A DNA stretch of 64,000 nucleotides from Luteimonas cucumeris (GTDB lineage Bacteria; Pseudomonadota; Gammaproteobacteria; Xanthomonadales; Xanthomonadaceae): assembly GCF_007830035.1 (NCBI RefSeq), contig NZ_VLKN01000006.1, positions 124,001 to 188,000 of the forward strand, read 5' to 3'. Below the pieces are notes generated by a model. That model searched no databases. It was not told where the DNA came from and worked only from the letters and a program-made list of their open reading frames with translations. The position numbers and the translations under genes are program-made. Within the stretch, counting starts at the first letter, position 1. Every line of letters starts with the position of its first letter. Shown here piece by piece: positions 1-8,935 of the stretch.

Positions 1-312
1 CACGCGAACGCGCACGCCTTCCGGCGCCTGCTCGAAGTTCACCGCGACTTCGCGGCCATCGCCCATGCGGTATTCGATCAGCTTCTGCGGCACGACGCGG
101 GTGTACGTACCCTCGAAGTCGAAGCCCATGCTGCCGTCCTTCGCCTCCATGCGCGTATTGAACGTGCCGCCTTCGCGCAGGTCGACCTGGCTGCGCGGCG
201 AGTGCCAATCGTCCGATGGTGAATTCCATTGCGTGATGTCATCCGGCGTGTTGTAGGCCGACCAGGCGGTCTTCAGGTCGGTGCGGGCCACGGCTTCTAC
301 GGTGATCTTCAT
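1..312 (-). CDS. SRPBCC (AHSA1/START-like) domain protein, cut by window edge
   Basis: The reverse strand reads from an ATG at 312 to the window edge with no stop, so the C-terminus lies outside the window. The visible 104 residues begin MKITVEAVARTDLKTAWSAY and contain the pattern of the AHSA1/START-like fold: an early helix with a W (TAWSAYNTPDDITQWN) followed by a glycine-rich strand (DLREGGTFNTRM) and FEGTYTRVVP. An AGGAA ribosome site lies just before the ATG. Members bind small hydrophobic ligands or act in stress responses; the ligand here cannot be predicted. A second SRPBCC gene lies at 2082-2540 on the same strand. Confidence 0.85.
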   Translation of the reverse strand, partial: MKITVEAVARTDLKTAWSAYNTPDDITQWNSPSDDWHSPRSQVDLREGGTFNTRMEAKDGSMGFDFEGTYTRVVPQKLIEYRMGDGREVAVNFEQAPEGVRVRV

Positions 313-433
313 TGGGTGTTCCTTATGAGTGGACAGGTGATGGCGCCGCTTCGCGCCTTCATGTGGACGACGAATGGAATGGCGTGAAATCGACAAGGCG
401 GCGTTTCCAATTTTTCTATCTCATCGTCGCTGA

Positions 434-1027
434 TTACGATTTCTTCTTGTCGGTCTTGATGTCGGCTTCCACCTGGATGCGCAGCGTGACATTCATGTCG
501 ACGCCCATCTCCTTGCCGACGTCCAGGCCGAACTGGCTGCGGTCGAACGTGGCGTGTGCGTCGGCGCCGCACCAGTCGCGCTTGTGGATCATGTGCGGCA
601 TGCATTTGAACCGATCGATCGTCAGCGTCAGCGGCCGGGTGACGCCGCGCAGCGTGAACTCGCCTTCGACCCTGGTCGGCGCCCCGTCGCGGAATGCGAT
701 CAACTTGCCGCGATAAGTAGCCTCCGGGTACTTGGCGGTGTCGAGGAACTGGTCGCCCACTGCCCATTCGTTGAGCGCGTCGTTGCCGAAGTCGATGCTG
801 CGCGTGTCGATGGCGACGTCCACCTGGCCGGTACCGCGTTCGCGGTCGATCTGCACTTCGCCGCGGCTTTCGTTGAACTTGCCGCGCCACGTGGACATGC
901 CGACGTGGTCGGTCTCGAAGCTGGGGTAGGTGTGCCCCGGATCGAGCACGTAGATCCTTTCCTCCGCCGAGGCGGCGCTGGCGGCGAGGACCAATGCAAG
1001 AAGGGCGTGTAAACGGGATAGGCGCAT
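434..1027 (-). CDS. YceI family periplasmic protein
   Basis: 197 residues with a clear Sec signal peptide (about residues 1-21, ending ASAASA) followed by the YceI lipocalin-like beta-barrel: YVLDPGHTYPSFETDHVGMS, then WRGKFNESRGEV and a C-terminal DVGKEMGVDMNVTLRIQVEA. YceI proteins are secreted barrels thought to bind isoprenoid or amide-type lipids. I chose the ATG at 1027 because it places the signal peptide at the N-terminus and has GGAG about 8 nt upstream; the frame is open further upstream but codes for no recognisable extension. The protein ends with a lysine-rich tail (TDKKKS). Confidence 0.9.
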   Translation of the reverse strand: MRLSRLHALLALVLAASAASAEERIYVLDPGHTYPSFETDHVGMSTWRGKFNESRGEVQIDRERGTGQVDVAIDTRSIDFGNDALNEWAVGDQFLDTAKYPEATYRGKLIAFRDGAPTRVEGEFTLRGVTRPLTLTIDRFKCMPHMIHKRDWCGADAHATFDRSQFGLDVGKEMGVDMNVTLRIQVEADIKTDKKKS

Positions 1028-1168
1028 GGCGGTGACTCCGGGTCGGGATCTGAGGTGCTTGTCCTGGCGACGAAGCATGAGAGCTGGAATCGACATTTCC
1101 AGGCACCGGGTTGACCTCAAAAGCCCGGTTCCGCCGTTGCTTCGCAAAAGATCGGGAGGGGAAAGGCC

Positions 1169-1885
1169 ATGGCGTCGACAGGAATGCAGGTCCGATCAGG
1201 GGTGTGGGGCACCGGCGCCTGGCCCTGGGTGCTGTTGTTGCTGTCGGTCGCGGTGCTGGGCTTCTGGGTGCCGTATTTCAGTCGTCTGACCAACGCACAG
1301 GGACTGGCGCACCTGCATGTGCTCGCGATGCTTGCCTGGCTCGGCATGCTGATCGCGCAGCCGATGCTGATTCGCGGTCGGCAACTGGTTTGGCATCGGC
1401 GCATCGGCAAGGTGTCTTACGCGGTGGTGCCGTTGCTGGTGATCAGTGCGCTGGCGCTTGCGCAGTTGCGTATCCGCGAGGCGTCGCCACAGGCGCTGCC
1501 GATACAGCAGTTCATCCTATACCTGGGCCTGTCGGCCTCGATGATGTTCGTGCTGATTTGGGGCCTGGGCATCCGGTACAGACGCAACGCAGCGCTGCAT
1601 GCGCGCTTCATGGTGGGCACCATGCTGACGCTGATCGATCCGTCGCTGGTGCGGGTCATGATCTTCTGGGTGCCAGGCGTTCCGCCGCCGATGTACCAAT
1701 GGATCACCTTCGGCCTGATCTACGCGATTCTGGCATTGCTGATCGCGCTGGATCGACGGGCGCCACGTGGGCGTCCGGTATTCCCGACGTTGCTTGGGCT
1801 TTTCGTCGTGCTGCACGCGTCGATCCTGCTGGTGCCCGGCACTGCGGCCTGGCAGCGGTTCGCCTCCTGGTATGCAGCGCTGTAA
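1169..1885 (+). CDS. Polytopic inner-membrane protein of unknown function
   Basis: 238 residues with about seven hydrophobic segments, starting WVLLLLSVAVLGFWVPYF and ending FVVLHASILLVPGTAAW. Histidines sit at membrane edges (LAHLHVLAMLAWLG, VWHRRIGKVSY, NAALHARFMVG), recalling DUF2306 or b561-like proteins, but I do not recognise the family securely. A strong GGGAGGGGAAAGG ribosome site precedes the ATG. It is transcribed divergently from yceI with about 140 bp between them. A long perfect hairpin follows the stop. Confidence 0.7.
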   Translation: MASTGMQVRSGVWGTGAWPWVLLLLSVAVLGFWVPYFSRLTNAQGLAHLHVLAMLAWLGMLIAQPMLIRGRQLVWHRRIGKVSYAVVPLLVISALALAQLRIREASPQALPIQQFILYLGLSASMMFVLIWGLGIRYRRNAALHARFMVGTMLTLIDPSLVRVMIFWVPGVPPPMYQWITFGLIYAILALLIALDRRAPRGRPVFPTLLGLFVVLHASILLVPGTAAWQRFASWYAAL

Positions 1886-1952
1886 TCAGCAGAAAGCCAT
1901 AAGCCGGATCATTTCCGAGAACATGGTCGAAAGACACTGCATCGGCGGCAAG

Positions 1953-1991
1953 CGTGGTCCGGGCAAGGTCGATGGCCTTGCCCGGACCACG
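1953..1991. terminator. Long GC-rich hairpin after membrane-protein gene
   Basis: Two 16-nt arms, 1953-1968 (CGTGGTCCGGGCAAGG) and 1976-1991, are perfect reverse complements around a 7-nt loop. No T-run follows on either strand, so it is terminator-like or an mRNA 3-prime stabiliser between convergent genes (1169-1885 forward and 2082-2540 reverse) rather than a classical intrinsic terminator. Confidence 0.6.
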
Positions 1992-2081
1992 CGGGGTTGG
2001 ATGCTTCCCCGGATGCGCTTTGCTTGCCCGGGCCCCGGTTTCCGGCGGTTGGGGGTCGATCCAACTCGCGAAACCCGGCGC

Positions 2082-2540
2082 TCAGTTGTCGGGAATTTCC
2101 GGCGTCACCACCAGGCCGAGCAGGTACAGCGAATCCTGCCAGCCCAGGTAGCAGCCCTCGACCGGGATCGCGTCCGGCAGGTTTTCCTGCGTGATATGCA
2201 CTTCGGTGCCGCACGACACTTTCTTCAGCGTAATGGTGGTGACCATCTCGCCCGGCAGGTTCGGGTTGTCGAAGGCGTCGGTGTGGACGATCTTCTCGTT
2301 CGGCACGAGTTCCAGGTACTTGCCGCCGAAGCTGTGGCTGTTACCGGTGGAGAAGTTGGTGAAACTCATCTTGTACGTGCCGCCGACCTTGGCGTCGAGC
2401 TCGTGGACCGTGCAGGTGAAGCCGTTCGGCGGCAGCCATTTGCTCAGGGCCGCGGCGTCGAGAAAGGCTTTGTAGACCCGCTCGGGCGGTGCGGCGAAGA
2501 CGCGGTGGAGACGGACGGTGTTCTTGGTCGTGGAAGTCAT
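2082..2540 (-). CDS. SRPBCC (AHSA1-type) domain protein
   Basis: 152 residues: RLHRVFAAPPERVYKAFLD, then the proline/glycine turn KWLPPNGFTCTV, the strand VGGTYKMSFTNF, and C-terminal LGWQDSLYLLGLVVTPEIP. This order is typical of AHSA1-like SRPBCC proteins that bind small hydrophobic ligands. I chose the ATG at 2540 because AGGAAACC precedes it; an upstream in-frame ATG at 2573 has no better site. It is a different subgroup from the partial SRPBCC at 1-312. Function beyond the fold is not evident. Confidence 0.88.
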   Translation of the reverse strand: MTSTTKNTVRLHRVFAAPPERVYKAFLDAAALSKWLPPNGFTCTVHELDAKVGGTYKMSFTNFSTGNSHSFGGKYLELVPNEKIVHTDAFDNPNLPGEMVTTITLKKVSCGTEVHITQENLPDAIPVEGCYLGWQDSLYLLGLVVTPEIPDN

Positions 2541-2729
2541 GGTGGTTTCCTGTTGTGGAGGAGTAGCCCTCATTGATGACGACGAACACGATCGGCGGAA
2601 ATCGACAATGCCTGGGAAGCGATTTTTGATTGCCCGACCTTGGAACGGTGGTTATACGTAAAAGCTCGGGCTGAAGCCGCTCTTGCGAAGAGCGGATGCT
2701 ACGGAAGGCCGGCTGAATACCCGGAAATT

Positions 2730-3179
2730 TCACATGTGGCGGGTGATGCGCGGAGCTTTGCCCCACTCATCGTTCGCGCCATCTTCGTAACGGATCGGCG
2801 CCGCTGCGAACTCTTCGTCGCTCACGTCGTCCAGGCAGGCGATGTTGACGCAATAAAAATCGCCGCCCATCACCGGTTCGCTGGCGCTGACGAACGCGTA
2901 GACGCCACAGGTCCTGCAGAAGGTGTGATCGATGGAGCCTTCGCCGAAATGGTAGTGGCTGAGGTTTTCGGCGCCTTGCAGCAGGCGGAACGCTTCGGAC
3001 GGGATGTGGTTCTTCCACATGCGGGTCTTGCGACAGAACGAACAGTTGCAGCGCAGCGTCGAGGCATACCACGGGCCGGGCCGGATTTGCGGAGAGCGTT
3101 CGCCTTCCGGCGCGAGGTCGATATCACAGGAAAACCGCACTGCGCCGCAATGGCAACTTCCGTGGCGGGTCTGGATCAT
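2730..3179 (-). CDS. GFA family (glutathione-dependent formaldehyde-activating fold) protein
   Basis: 149 residues with the zinc-binding cysteine pattern of the GFA/Mss4-like fold: GSCHCGAVRF near residue 8, CNCSFCRK near 44-49 and CRTCGVYAF near 91-94, followed by FYCVNIACL. Some members bind zinc and react with glutathione adducts, but most bacterial copies are uncharacterised. The protein has an insertion after the first motif (ERSPQIRPGPWYAS) not seen in the neighbouring GFA protein. It lies downstream of the 3260-3565 and 3595-3939 genes in the same direction and may be co-transcribed with them. Confidence 0.88.
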   Translation of the reverse strand: MIQTRHGSCHCGAVRFSCDIDLAPEGERSPQIRPGPWYASTLRCNCSFCRKTRMWKNHIPSEAFRLLQGAENLSHYHFGEGSIDHTFCRTCGVYAFVSASEPVMGGDFYCVNIACLDDVSDEEFAAAPIRYEDGANDEWGKAPRITRHM

Positions 3180-3259
3180 GGTGGCGACTCGTCGTGGCTG
3201 AGAAGGTCGAGCAGCGTACAACAGCATGGACATGCGAGGTCCAGCGCAGCCTCGGGGGC

Positions 3260-3565
3260 TTACCGAAGCCGATGCAGGCGCAGCGGTTTCGTTGGTTCCC
3301 GGGCGATGATGCCTTTGGCTTCGAGATCGAGCTGGACGGCTTTCAGCCACCATCCGGCGGTGGCGCCTTGCGGGAACAGCGCATCCGGCAGCAGCGGCAG
3401 CAGCCGCGTCTTGGTTTCGGCGACCGTGAAGCCCGGTGTGGCTTCCGGCAGTACGGCGAGCAGTGCCGTTTTCATGGCGTTGTATTTGTCCGCGTCGACG
3501 CGTTCGGTACGGCCGGGACTGTTCGGGTTCTCGATGTCTACTTTTGCCGCGGATTGCTTCGCCAT
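3260..3565 (-). CDS. Small conserved protein, DUF6958-like
   Basis: 101 residues, IENPNSPGRTERVDADKY then AMKTALLAVLP, FTVAETKTRLLPLLPDALF, and WWLKAVQLDLEAKGIIAR. This resembles small DUF6958-type proteins, a tentative match from memory. The C-terminal half looks like a winged-helix module (helix, helix, then KAVQLDLEAKGII). I chose the ATG at 3565 because AGGAGAAG lies 7 nt upstream; the in-frame ATG at 3598 would overlap the preceding gene. It sits between two GFA genes on the same strand. Confidence 0.75.
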   Translation of the reverse strand: MAKQSAAKVDIENPNSPGRTERVDADKYNAMKTALLAVLPEATPGFTVAETKTRLLPLLPDALFPQGATAGWWLKAVQLDLEAKGIIAREPTKPLRLHRLR

Positions 3566-3594
3566 GGCCGTCTTCTCCTGTTCGACATGCGTGT

Positions 3595-3939
3595 TCAAGC
3601 CGATCTTCCGTCGAATGCATGGATCGGCACCGACGCCAGGTCAAAGTCCTGCAGGCAGCGCAGGTTGACGTAAATAGATGCGTCGTCCGCATCGCCGCTC
3701 TCGCCGTAAGGATGGATGCCGCAGGTGCGGCAGAAGCGGTGACGGATCGCGTGCTTGTTGAACGTATAGGTGGCGGCGGCATCTTCGGCCGTGAGCAGGC
3801 GAAAGCGGTCGCGCGTGATGGCAGTCAGCACCGGCGCCTTGCGCGAACAGATCGAGCAGTTGCAGGTGATCGCGGCGTCGATGTCGCCTTCAAATTCGAA
3901 GGCGACGGCACCGCAGTGACAGCTTCCTTTGTGGATCAT
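3595..3939 (-). CDS. GFA family protein
   Basis: 114 residues, close to the minimal GFA length. Zinc-site cysteines occur as GSCHCGAVAFEFEG, CNCSICSRK and CRTCGIHPYGES, ending IYVNLRCLQDFDLASVPI. It is more canonical than the second copy at 2730-3179 and most like the third copy at 39099-39449. It is the first gene of a probable reverse-strand run with the DUF6958-like gene (29 nt downstream) and the longer GFA gene. Substrate unknown. Confidence 0.88.
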   Translation of the reverse strand: MIHKGSCHCGAVAFEFEGDIDAAITCNCSICSRKAPVLTAITRDRFRLLTAEDAAATYTFNKHAIRHRFCRTCGIHPYGESGDADDASIYVNLRCLQDFDLASVPIHAFDGRSA

Positions 3940-4129
3940 GGCCTGTTCCCGTGCGGCGCCGGATTGGCGCCTTTCATCGTGCGACGAACGGGGGTGGGGC
4001 GATTCGACAGTCGAGGGTTTGGTGTGGTCTGCAATGGATTAATTCAGGCTGGAATGCGGCTCTGGTCCCCGGCTTGACCAGCTTCCACTGTTAAAAGCCG
4101 GCTGGCTGTTCCACGGATGGCGCCCGTAC

Positions 4130-5272
4130 TCACGGTGGCGGCACATCCCCCGCACGCTCGGCGATCGGTAGGGCATGGTGCACGAGCGACAGCAGCATCT
4201 TGCCGGGTTCCTCGATCATGACCTCATGCGCGGAGTGCTCGAACCAGACGAGCTTCTTTTCCGGCGCCTGCACCAGCCCGAACCATTCGGCCGCGGCGGT
4301 CGAGGAAACGTTGTAGTCGTGCCGGCCTAGAAAAAGAATCAGCGGGGTGTCGAGCCTGCGCACGTGCGACAGATCCAGGGTCAGCAAATCACCCAGCAAC
4401 TTGTCCATCGAAAAGGCGTTCGCCTCCCAGACCTTCGCGAGATCGGCATCGGTGTATTCCGGTGACAGGCTCACCGCGGCTGCCTCGGCCTCGCCGCCAG
4501 TGCGGTTGTGGACCATGCCGCCATAGTGGTTGAGCCATTTCCGCTGTTTCAGCAGGGAGGACAGCGGCACCGCGCTGTCGCCCTGCGCGTAGGGCGCGAT
4601 GGATTCGAGGTCGGCAATGGCTTCAGCGTTGCCGTCGCGTCGCGCCTGGTTCATCGTCCACGCCCAACCGCGGCGCTCGCTCTCGGGGACATTGGTGGCT
4701 TGCCCCATGCCGATATAGGCGTGCAGCCACTCCGGCCGGCGCCTGGCGAGTTCGATCCCCAGGTAGCTTCCCCAGGAATTGCCGAGCACGAAGATCCTGT
4801 CCTTGCCGAATTCCTTGCGCAACCAGGCAACCATCTCCTCCGTGTCGGCGATCATGCGTTCATGCGTCATGGTTGGCGCGATCACGGCAGGATCGTTCTC
4901 GGTGTAGGTCTTGCCCGCGCCACGCTGGTCCCATTGCACGACGGTGAAGTACTCCTCCCAACCGCGCTGGAAATACCAACTGGTCGGCATCGACACCCAG
5001 CCAGGCCCGCCGTGCAGCATCAGCAATATCGGATTGCGATCGTCGTTGCCGCGGATGGCGACCCATTGTTCGATGCCTCCGATGCGTACCTTCTCCACGC
5101 GCTCGACGCCGCGTTCGGTGACGATGCGGCGCAGGTCGGCGATGGTCCTGGTCGCTTCGGCACGGCTGTGCGGCCCGGGTGGTTCGGCGGCGCCGGCGGT
5201 TGCGGTCATGGTCATGGCCAAGAGGATCATGAGCGACGTGAAACGTCGCCAGGCCGCTGTTGCGTTCGGCAT
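4130..5272 (-). CDS. Exported proline-iminopeptidase-like alpha/beta hydrolase
   Basis: 380 residues. A hydrophobic signal segment (TSLMILLAMTMTATAGAA, residues 13-30) precedes an alpha/beta hydrolase of peptidase family S33 type. Visible: the oxyanion motif LMLHGGPGWVS, VVQWDQRGAGKT, the nucleophile elbow VLGNSWGSYL (catalytic Ser), the acid in FLGRHDYNVS, and the catalytic His in FEHSAHEVM. The HGGPG plus WDQRGAG combination marks prolyl aminopeptidases and related esterases. The ATG at 5272 puts the signal peptide near the start. It is divergent from the MATE gene. Substrate is not determined. Confidence 0.85.
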   Translation of the reverse strand: MPNATAAWRRFTSLMILLAMTMTATAGAAEPPGPHSRAEATRTIADLRRIVTERGVERVEKVRIGGIEQWVAIRGNDDRNPILLMLHGGPGWVSMPTSWYFQRGWEEYFTVVQWDQRGAGKTYTENDPAVIAPTMTHERMIADTEEMVAWLRKEFGKDRIFVLGNSWGSYLGIELARRRPEWLHAYIGMGQATNVPESERRGWAWTMNQARRDGNAEAIADLESIAPYAQGDSAVPLSSLLKQRKWLNHYGGMVHNRTGGEAEAAAVSLSPEYTDADLAKVWEANAFSMDKLLGDLLTLDLSHVRRLDTPLILFLGRHDYNVSSTAAAEWFGLVQAPEKKLVWFEHSAHEVMIEEPGKMLLSLVHHALPIAERAGDVPPP

Positions 5273-5501
5273 GCGTGGCTCCCGTACGATAGATTCGATC
5301 AAGGGATACGTGCAGGCGTCGGGCGGTTGCAGGGTTCCAGCATCGGGCGGGGCTTGGAGGTCCCGCGCCGGCGGGCCAGCCTCCTGACGCCTGGCGTGTC
5401 GATTTCGTCGATGCTGATACGTCGCCTTCCTGAGCCAGCGGGTACGCAACGTCGTGCTGGCGGAATGCCGACTTAATTCGAGCGCAGGGACACTTTAAAA
5501 C

Positions 5502-6944
5502 ATGACCAATGATCTCCAGCCCAATCCCGACGCCGCCGTAGCGCTGCCGCCGCCTCCGGCCGGCTCGACCTGGGCAGCCGTTCGCGACGCCATGCGCGGC
5601 ACCAATGCGGACTACACCCGGATCCCGATGCGGCGTGCGGTATTCCTGCTCGCGGTACCGATGGTGCTGGAACTGGTGCTGGAGTCTACGTTCGCGGTGG
5701 TGGACATCTTCTTCGTCGCCAAGCTCGGCCCGTCAGCGGTCGCGACGGTGGGACTGACCGAGAGTTTCCTGTTCCTGCTGTACGCGATCGGCATGGGCTT
5801 GGCGATGGCGGTGACGGCGGTCGTCGCGCGGCGCATCGGCGAGGGCAAACGCGAAGAAGCCGCGGTGGCCGCGGTGCAGGCCATCCTGGCCGCGCTGCTG
5901 ATATCCGTGCCGTTCGCCGTGCTCGGCATCGTCTACGCGAAGGACCTGCTGCAGCTGATGGGCGCGGATGCATGGAGCCTGCAGCACGGCTATCGCTACA
6001 CGCAGTGGATGCTCGGTGCCAACGCGGTGATCATGCTGCTGTTCGTGATCAACGCGATCTTCCGCGGCGCGGGCGATGCCGCCATCGCGATGCGCGTGCT
6101 GTGGCTCGCCAATGGCCTGAACATCGTGCTGTGCCCGCTGCTGATCTTCGGTATCGGACCGTTTCCGGCGATGGGCATCGAGGGCGCCGCCATCGCCACC
6201 GTCATCGGCCGCGGCGTGGGCGTCCTTTACCAGTTGTGGGTCTTGTTCCGCGGCGGGCAGCACATCCGCGTGGCGTCGTCGCAACTGGCGTTGAACGGGC
6301 CGATCCTGTGGAACGTCCTTCGTACGTCGTTCGGCGGCATGGGCCAGATGGTCATCGGCATGACCTCGTGGATCTTCGTCATGCGCATCCTGGCCGGCAT
6401 CGGCAGCGACGCGGTGGCCGGCGCGACCATCGCATTGCGCCTGCTGATGTTCACGCTGATGCCCGCCTGGGGGATGTCGAACGCGGCGGCGACGCTGGTG
6501 GGGCAGAACCTGGGCGCCGGGCAGCCGGAGCGTGCGGAAGCGTCGGTGTGGCACATCGGCTGGTACAACATGGGGTTCACGCTGCTCGTGTCGGTGCTGT
6601 TCTTCTTCTTCAACCATGAGTTGATGGCCATCTTCACCGACGATGCGTCGGTGATCGCGATCGGCGCGGAGTGGCTGCGGATCCTGTCGTACTCGTTCTT
6701 CGTCTATGGCTGGTGGATGGTCGCGGTGCAGGCGTTCAACGGTGCCGGCGACACGGTCACGCCAACGAAGATCAACCTGGTGTTCTTCTGGCTGATCCAG
6801 ATTCCATTGTCGTATGCCCTGGCGATTTCGCTGGGCTGGCAGCAGACCGGCGTGTTCTGGGCGGTGTTCTTTTCCGAGACGTCGGTCGGCCTGTTCACGC
6901 TGTGGCTGTTCAGCCGCGGCAAGTGGAAGGCTGCGAAGGTGTAG
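5502..6944 (+). CDS. MATE family efflux transporter
   Basis: 480 residues with twelve predicted helices in two homologous halves. The first half starts MRRAVFLLAVPMVLELVLES then FAVVDIFFVAKLG, and each half has the MATE signature of small residues and a positive loop (VVARRIGEGKREEA; AATLVGQNLGAGQPERAEA). MATE pumps exchange sodium or protons for cationic drugs or metabolites across the inner membrane. An N-terminal cytosolic extension of about 40 residues is proline-rich. It begins 230 bp from the divergent S33 hydrolase. A hairpin follows the stop. Confidence 0.93.
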   Translation: MTNDLQPNPDAAVALPPPPAGSTWAAVRDAMRGTNADYTRIPMRRAVFLLAVPMVLELVLESTFAVVDIFFVAKLGPSAVATVGLTESFLFLLYAIGMGLAMAVTAVVARRIGEGKREEAAVAAVQAILAALLISVPFAVLGIVYAKDLLQLMGADAWSLQHGYRYTQWMLGANAVIMLLFVINAIFRGAGDAAIAMRVLWLANGLNIVLCPLLIFGIGPFPAMGIEGAAIATVIGRGVGVLYQLWVLFRGGQHIRVASSQLALNGPILWNVLRTSFGGMGQMVIGMTSWIFVMRILAGIGSDAVAGATIALRLLMFTLMPAWGMSNAAATLVGQNLGAGQPERAEASVWHIGWYNMGFTLLVSVLFFFFNHELMAIFTDDASVIAIGAEWLRILSYSFFVYGWWMVAVQAFNGAGDTVTPTKINLVFFWLIQIPLSYALAISLGWQQTGVFWAVFFSETSVGLFTLWLFSRGKWKAAKV

Positions 6945-6955
6945 ACGAGGTCGTG

Positions 6956-6986
6956 GAGCCGGGCCGGCTTTCTGCTGGCCCGGTTC
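6956..6986 (+). terminator. Hairpin downstream of MATE gene
   Basis: Arms 6956-6968 (GAGCCGGGCCGGC) and 6974-6986 pair along 13 positions with only G-U type exceptions, loop TTTCT. It begins 12 nt after the MATE stop codon and lacks a long T-run, so it is a probable but not classical terminator. The following 180 bp up to 7165 show no gene. Confidence 0.55.
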
Positions 6987-7165
6987 ATTGCCGCTCGGGC
7001 GTCGGTTTCAAAAAGATGGACGTGCGCCTGGGTCCTCGGTACGCCTTCCGCAACGGATGGTGGTAGTCATCTTGCCGCACAGGTTGCGAGTCCTCGAAGC
7101 GGTCGCCGTAGCGGATGCGTTCGTCCGGCGCGAGTCCCGTATTGCCCGAAGGATGAGGTGCGGGC

Positions 7166-8755
7166 TCACCAGTCCGTCGGCGCATAATCCTTCAGGAACT
7201 GCCCCCACACGTGCTCGCCGGTGTTGAAGCCGTGGATGATCGGGTCGACGATGCGCGCGGCGCCGTCGACGATGTCCAGCGGCGGATGAAAGCGCTCTTC
7301 GACGACCTTGCGCGCCGCGATCTCGACCGGATCCTCGTCGGTCACCCAGCCGGTGTCGACGCTGTTCATGTGGATACCGTCGCCGTGGTAGTCGGCGGCG
7401 GAGGTGCGCGTCATCATGTTGAGCGCTGCCTTGGCCATGTTGGTGTGCGGGTGCCTGGTGGTCTTGAAGTTGCGATAGAACTGGCCCTCGACCGCTGACA
7501 CGTTGACGATGTGCTTGTCGCGTTCCGGCGTGCGCAGCATCAGCGGTTTCAGACGCGCGTTGATGATGAACGGCGCGATGGCGTTGACCAGCTGCGTTTC
7601 CAGCAGTTCCACCGACGGCACTTCGGCCATCAGCAGGCGCCACGAGTTGCGCCCGCGCAGATCGACCTGCTGCAGGTCCTGGTCGAGCCGGCCTTCCGGG
7701 AACAGGTGCTTCTGCCCGAGCAGTTCGTCGGCCAGCAGCGGTACCTGCGACAGTTCGGCGGCGCGGGTGAGTCCGGCGGTGGAAACATCGTTGCCGACAT
7801 GCAGCGCCGTGCCGATTGCCGCCGGCAGCAGGTCGTGGCTGCGCAGGCCTTCGTAGTTGCCGATCAGCTTGCGTACGACTTCCGGCATGTCGTGCAGCGC
7901 GGCCGTCTCGCCGGCCATCATGTGCGCATAGAACTCCGGCGGGCGGCGCACGGTCTGGCAGGCGTTGTTGATGATGAAATCCAGCCGTTCCTGCGTGGCC
8001 AGCAAGCGGGTGCAGAACGCTTCCACGCTCGGCGTGTGGCGCAGGTCGAGGCCGAAGACCTCGAGGCGGTGACCCCAATCGGCGAAGTCCGGTTCCTGCG
8101 CATAGCGCGCCGCCGAATCGCGCGGGAAGCGCGTGGTGACGATCAGTTGCGCACCGGCGCGCAGCAGCTTGAGGCCGGCCTGGTAGCCGATCTTGACGCG
8201 CCCGCCGGTGAGCAGCGCCACGCGTCCGCGCAGGTCGGCCGTTTCGGTGCGCTTGAAATGGTTGAGTTCGGCGCAGGCGGGACAGAGCTGGTCGTAGAAG
8301 TGATGCACCTGCGTGTACTTCTGCTTGCACACGTAGCAGTGCAGCAGTTCGGACGACTCGTGGAAAGCGACGGTAGCAGAAGCGTCGTTCGCGGGATCAT
8401 GCTGACCCGGCGGCTGCGGTGGGAAGTAATTGGGCGTGGAGAACACCGGCTTGCGACGCAACGTGCGGATGCCGGTCTGGTCGAGCAGCGCCTCGGTCCT
8501 GCGCACTTTTTCCTGGTGGCGTTCGCGCGCCTGCGCCTTGAGCTTGTGCCGGCGCGCGCGCGGCTCCGGGTGGAATACTTTCGCCACGGCCTGGTGCAGG
8601 CGCCGGCGGTCGTCCGCCGGCAGCGCGTCGAGCAGCGTGCGGTCGGCATCGATGGCTTCGAGCAGTTCCAGCGCGATGCGAACGCGTTCAGGCAGGGTGG
8701 CGGCTTCGTCGGCGTCGGGTTGCGGTGTGGCGATGGCGTTCAAGGCAGGTCTCAT
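7166..8755 (-). CDS. SDR-like protein with N-terminal helical region and zinc-ribbon-like cysteines
   Basis: 529 residues, about twice the normal SDR length. Residues 20-100 are charged and helical (KLKAQARERHQEKVRRTEAL). A CxxC pair at 140/143 and another at 158/161, with HH at 151-152, look like a zinc ribbon. A Rossmann domain follows: TGGRVKIG at 183-190, LDFIINNACQT at 258-268, and IVNVSA with Ser420. The usual YxxxK motif is replaced by THR-N-M-A-K: Thr438 and Lys442. The large insertion at about 270-380 is also atypical. I infer an NAD(P)-binding enzyme or sensor with altered catalysis. It is divergent from the acetyltransferase at 8936. Confidence 0.82.
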   Translation of the reverse strand: MRPALNAIATPQPDADEAATLPERVRIALELLEAIDADRTLLDALPADDRRRLHQAVAKVFHPEPRARRHKLKAQARERHQEKVRRTEALLDQTGIRTLRRKPVFSTPNYFPPQPPGQHDPANDASATVAFHESSELLHCYVCKQKYTQVHHFYDQLCPACAELNHFKRTETADLRGRVALLTGGRVKIGYQAGLKLLRAGAQLIVTTRFPRDSAARYAQEPDFADWGHRLEVFGLDLRHTPSVEAFCTRLLATQERLDFIINNACQTVRRPPEFYAHMMAGETAALHDMPEVVRKLIGNYEGLRSHDLLPAAIGTALHVGNDVSTAGLTRAAELSQVPLLADELLGQKHLFPEGRLDQDLQQVDLRGRNSWRLLMAEVPSVELLETQLVNAIAPFIINARLKPLMLRTPERDKHIVNVSAVEGQFYRNFKTTRHPHTNMAKAALNMMTRTSAADYHGDGIHMNSVDTGWVTDEDPVEIAARKVVEERFHPPLDIVDGAARIVDPIIHGFNTGEHVWGQFLKDYAPTDW

Positions 8756-8935
8756 GTTGCGCGGGCCACGGCGAGGTGGCGCTCGAAGCGGTGCGTGAGC
8801 GTAGTGGCCGGAGGCCGTGGTGCTTTCACGGGGACGGTATTATCTGCCAGCTCGTGCGCGGGCGCTGGTTGCAATGGCGCCGGATGCGCACAGGACTGGC
8901 CACGGCCGTCCCGCGATCCGTTGGAAGTGAAGAAG

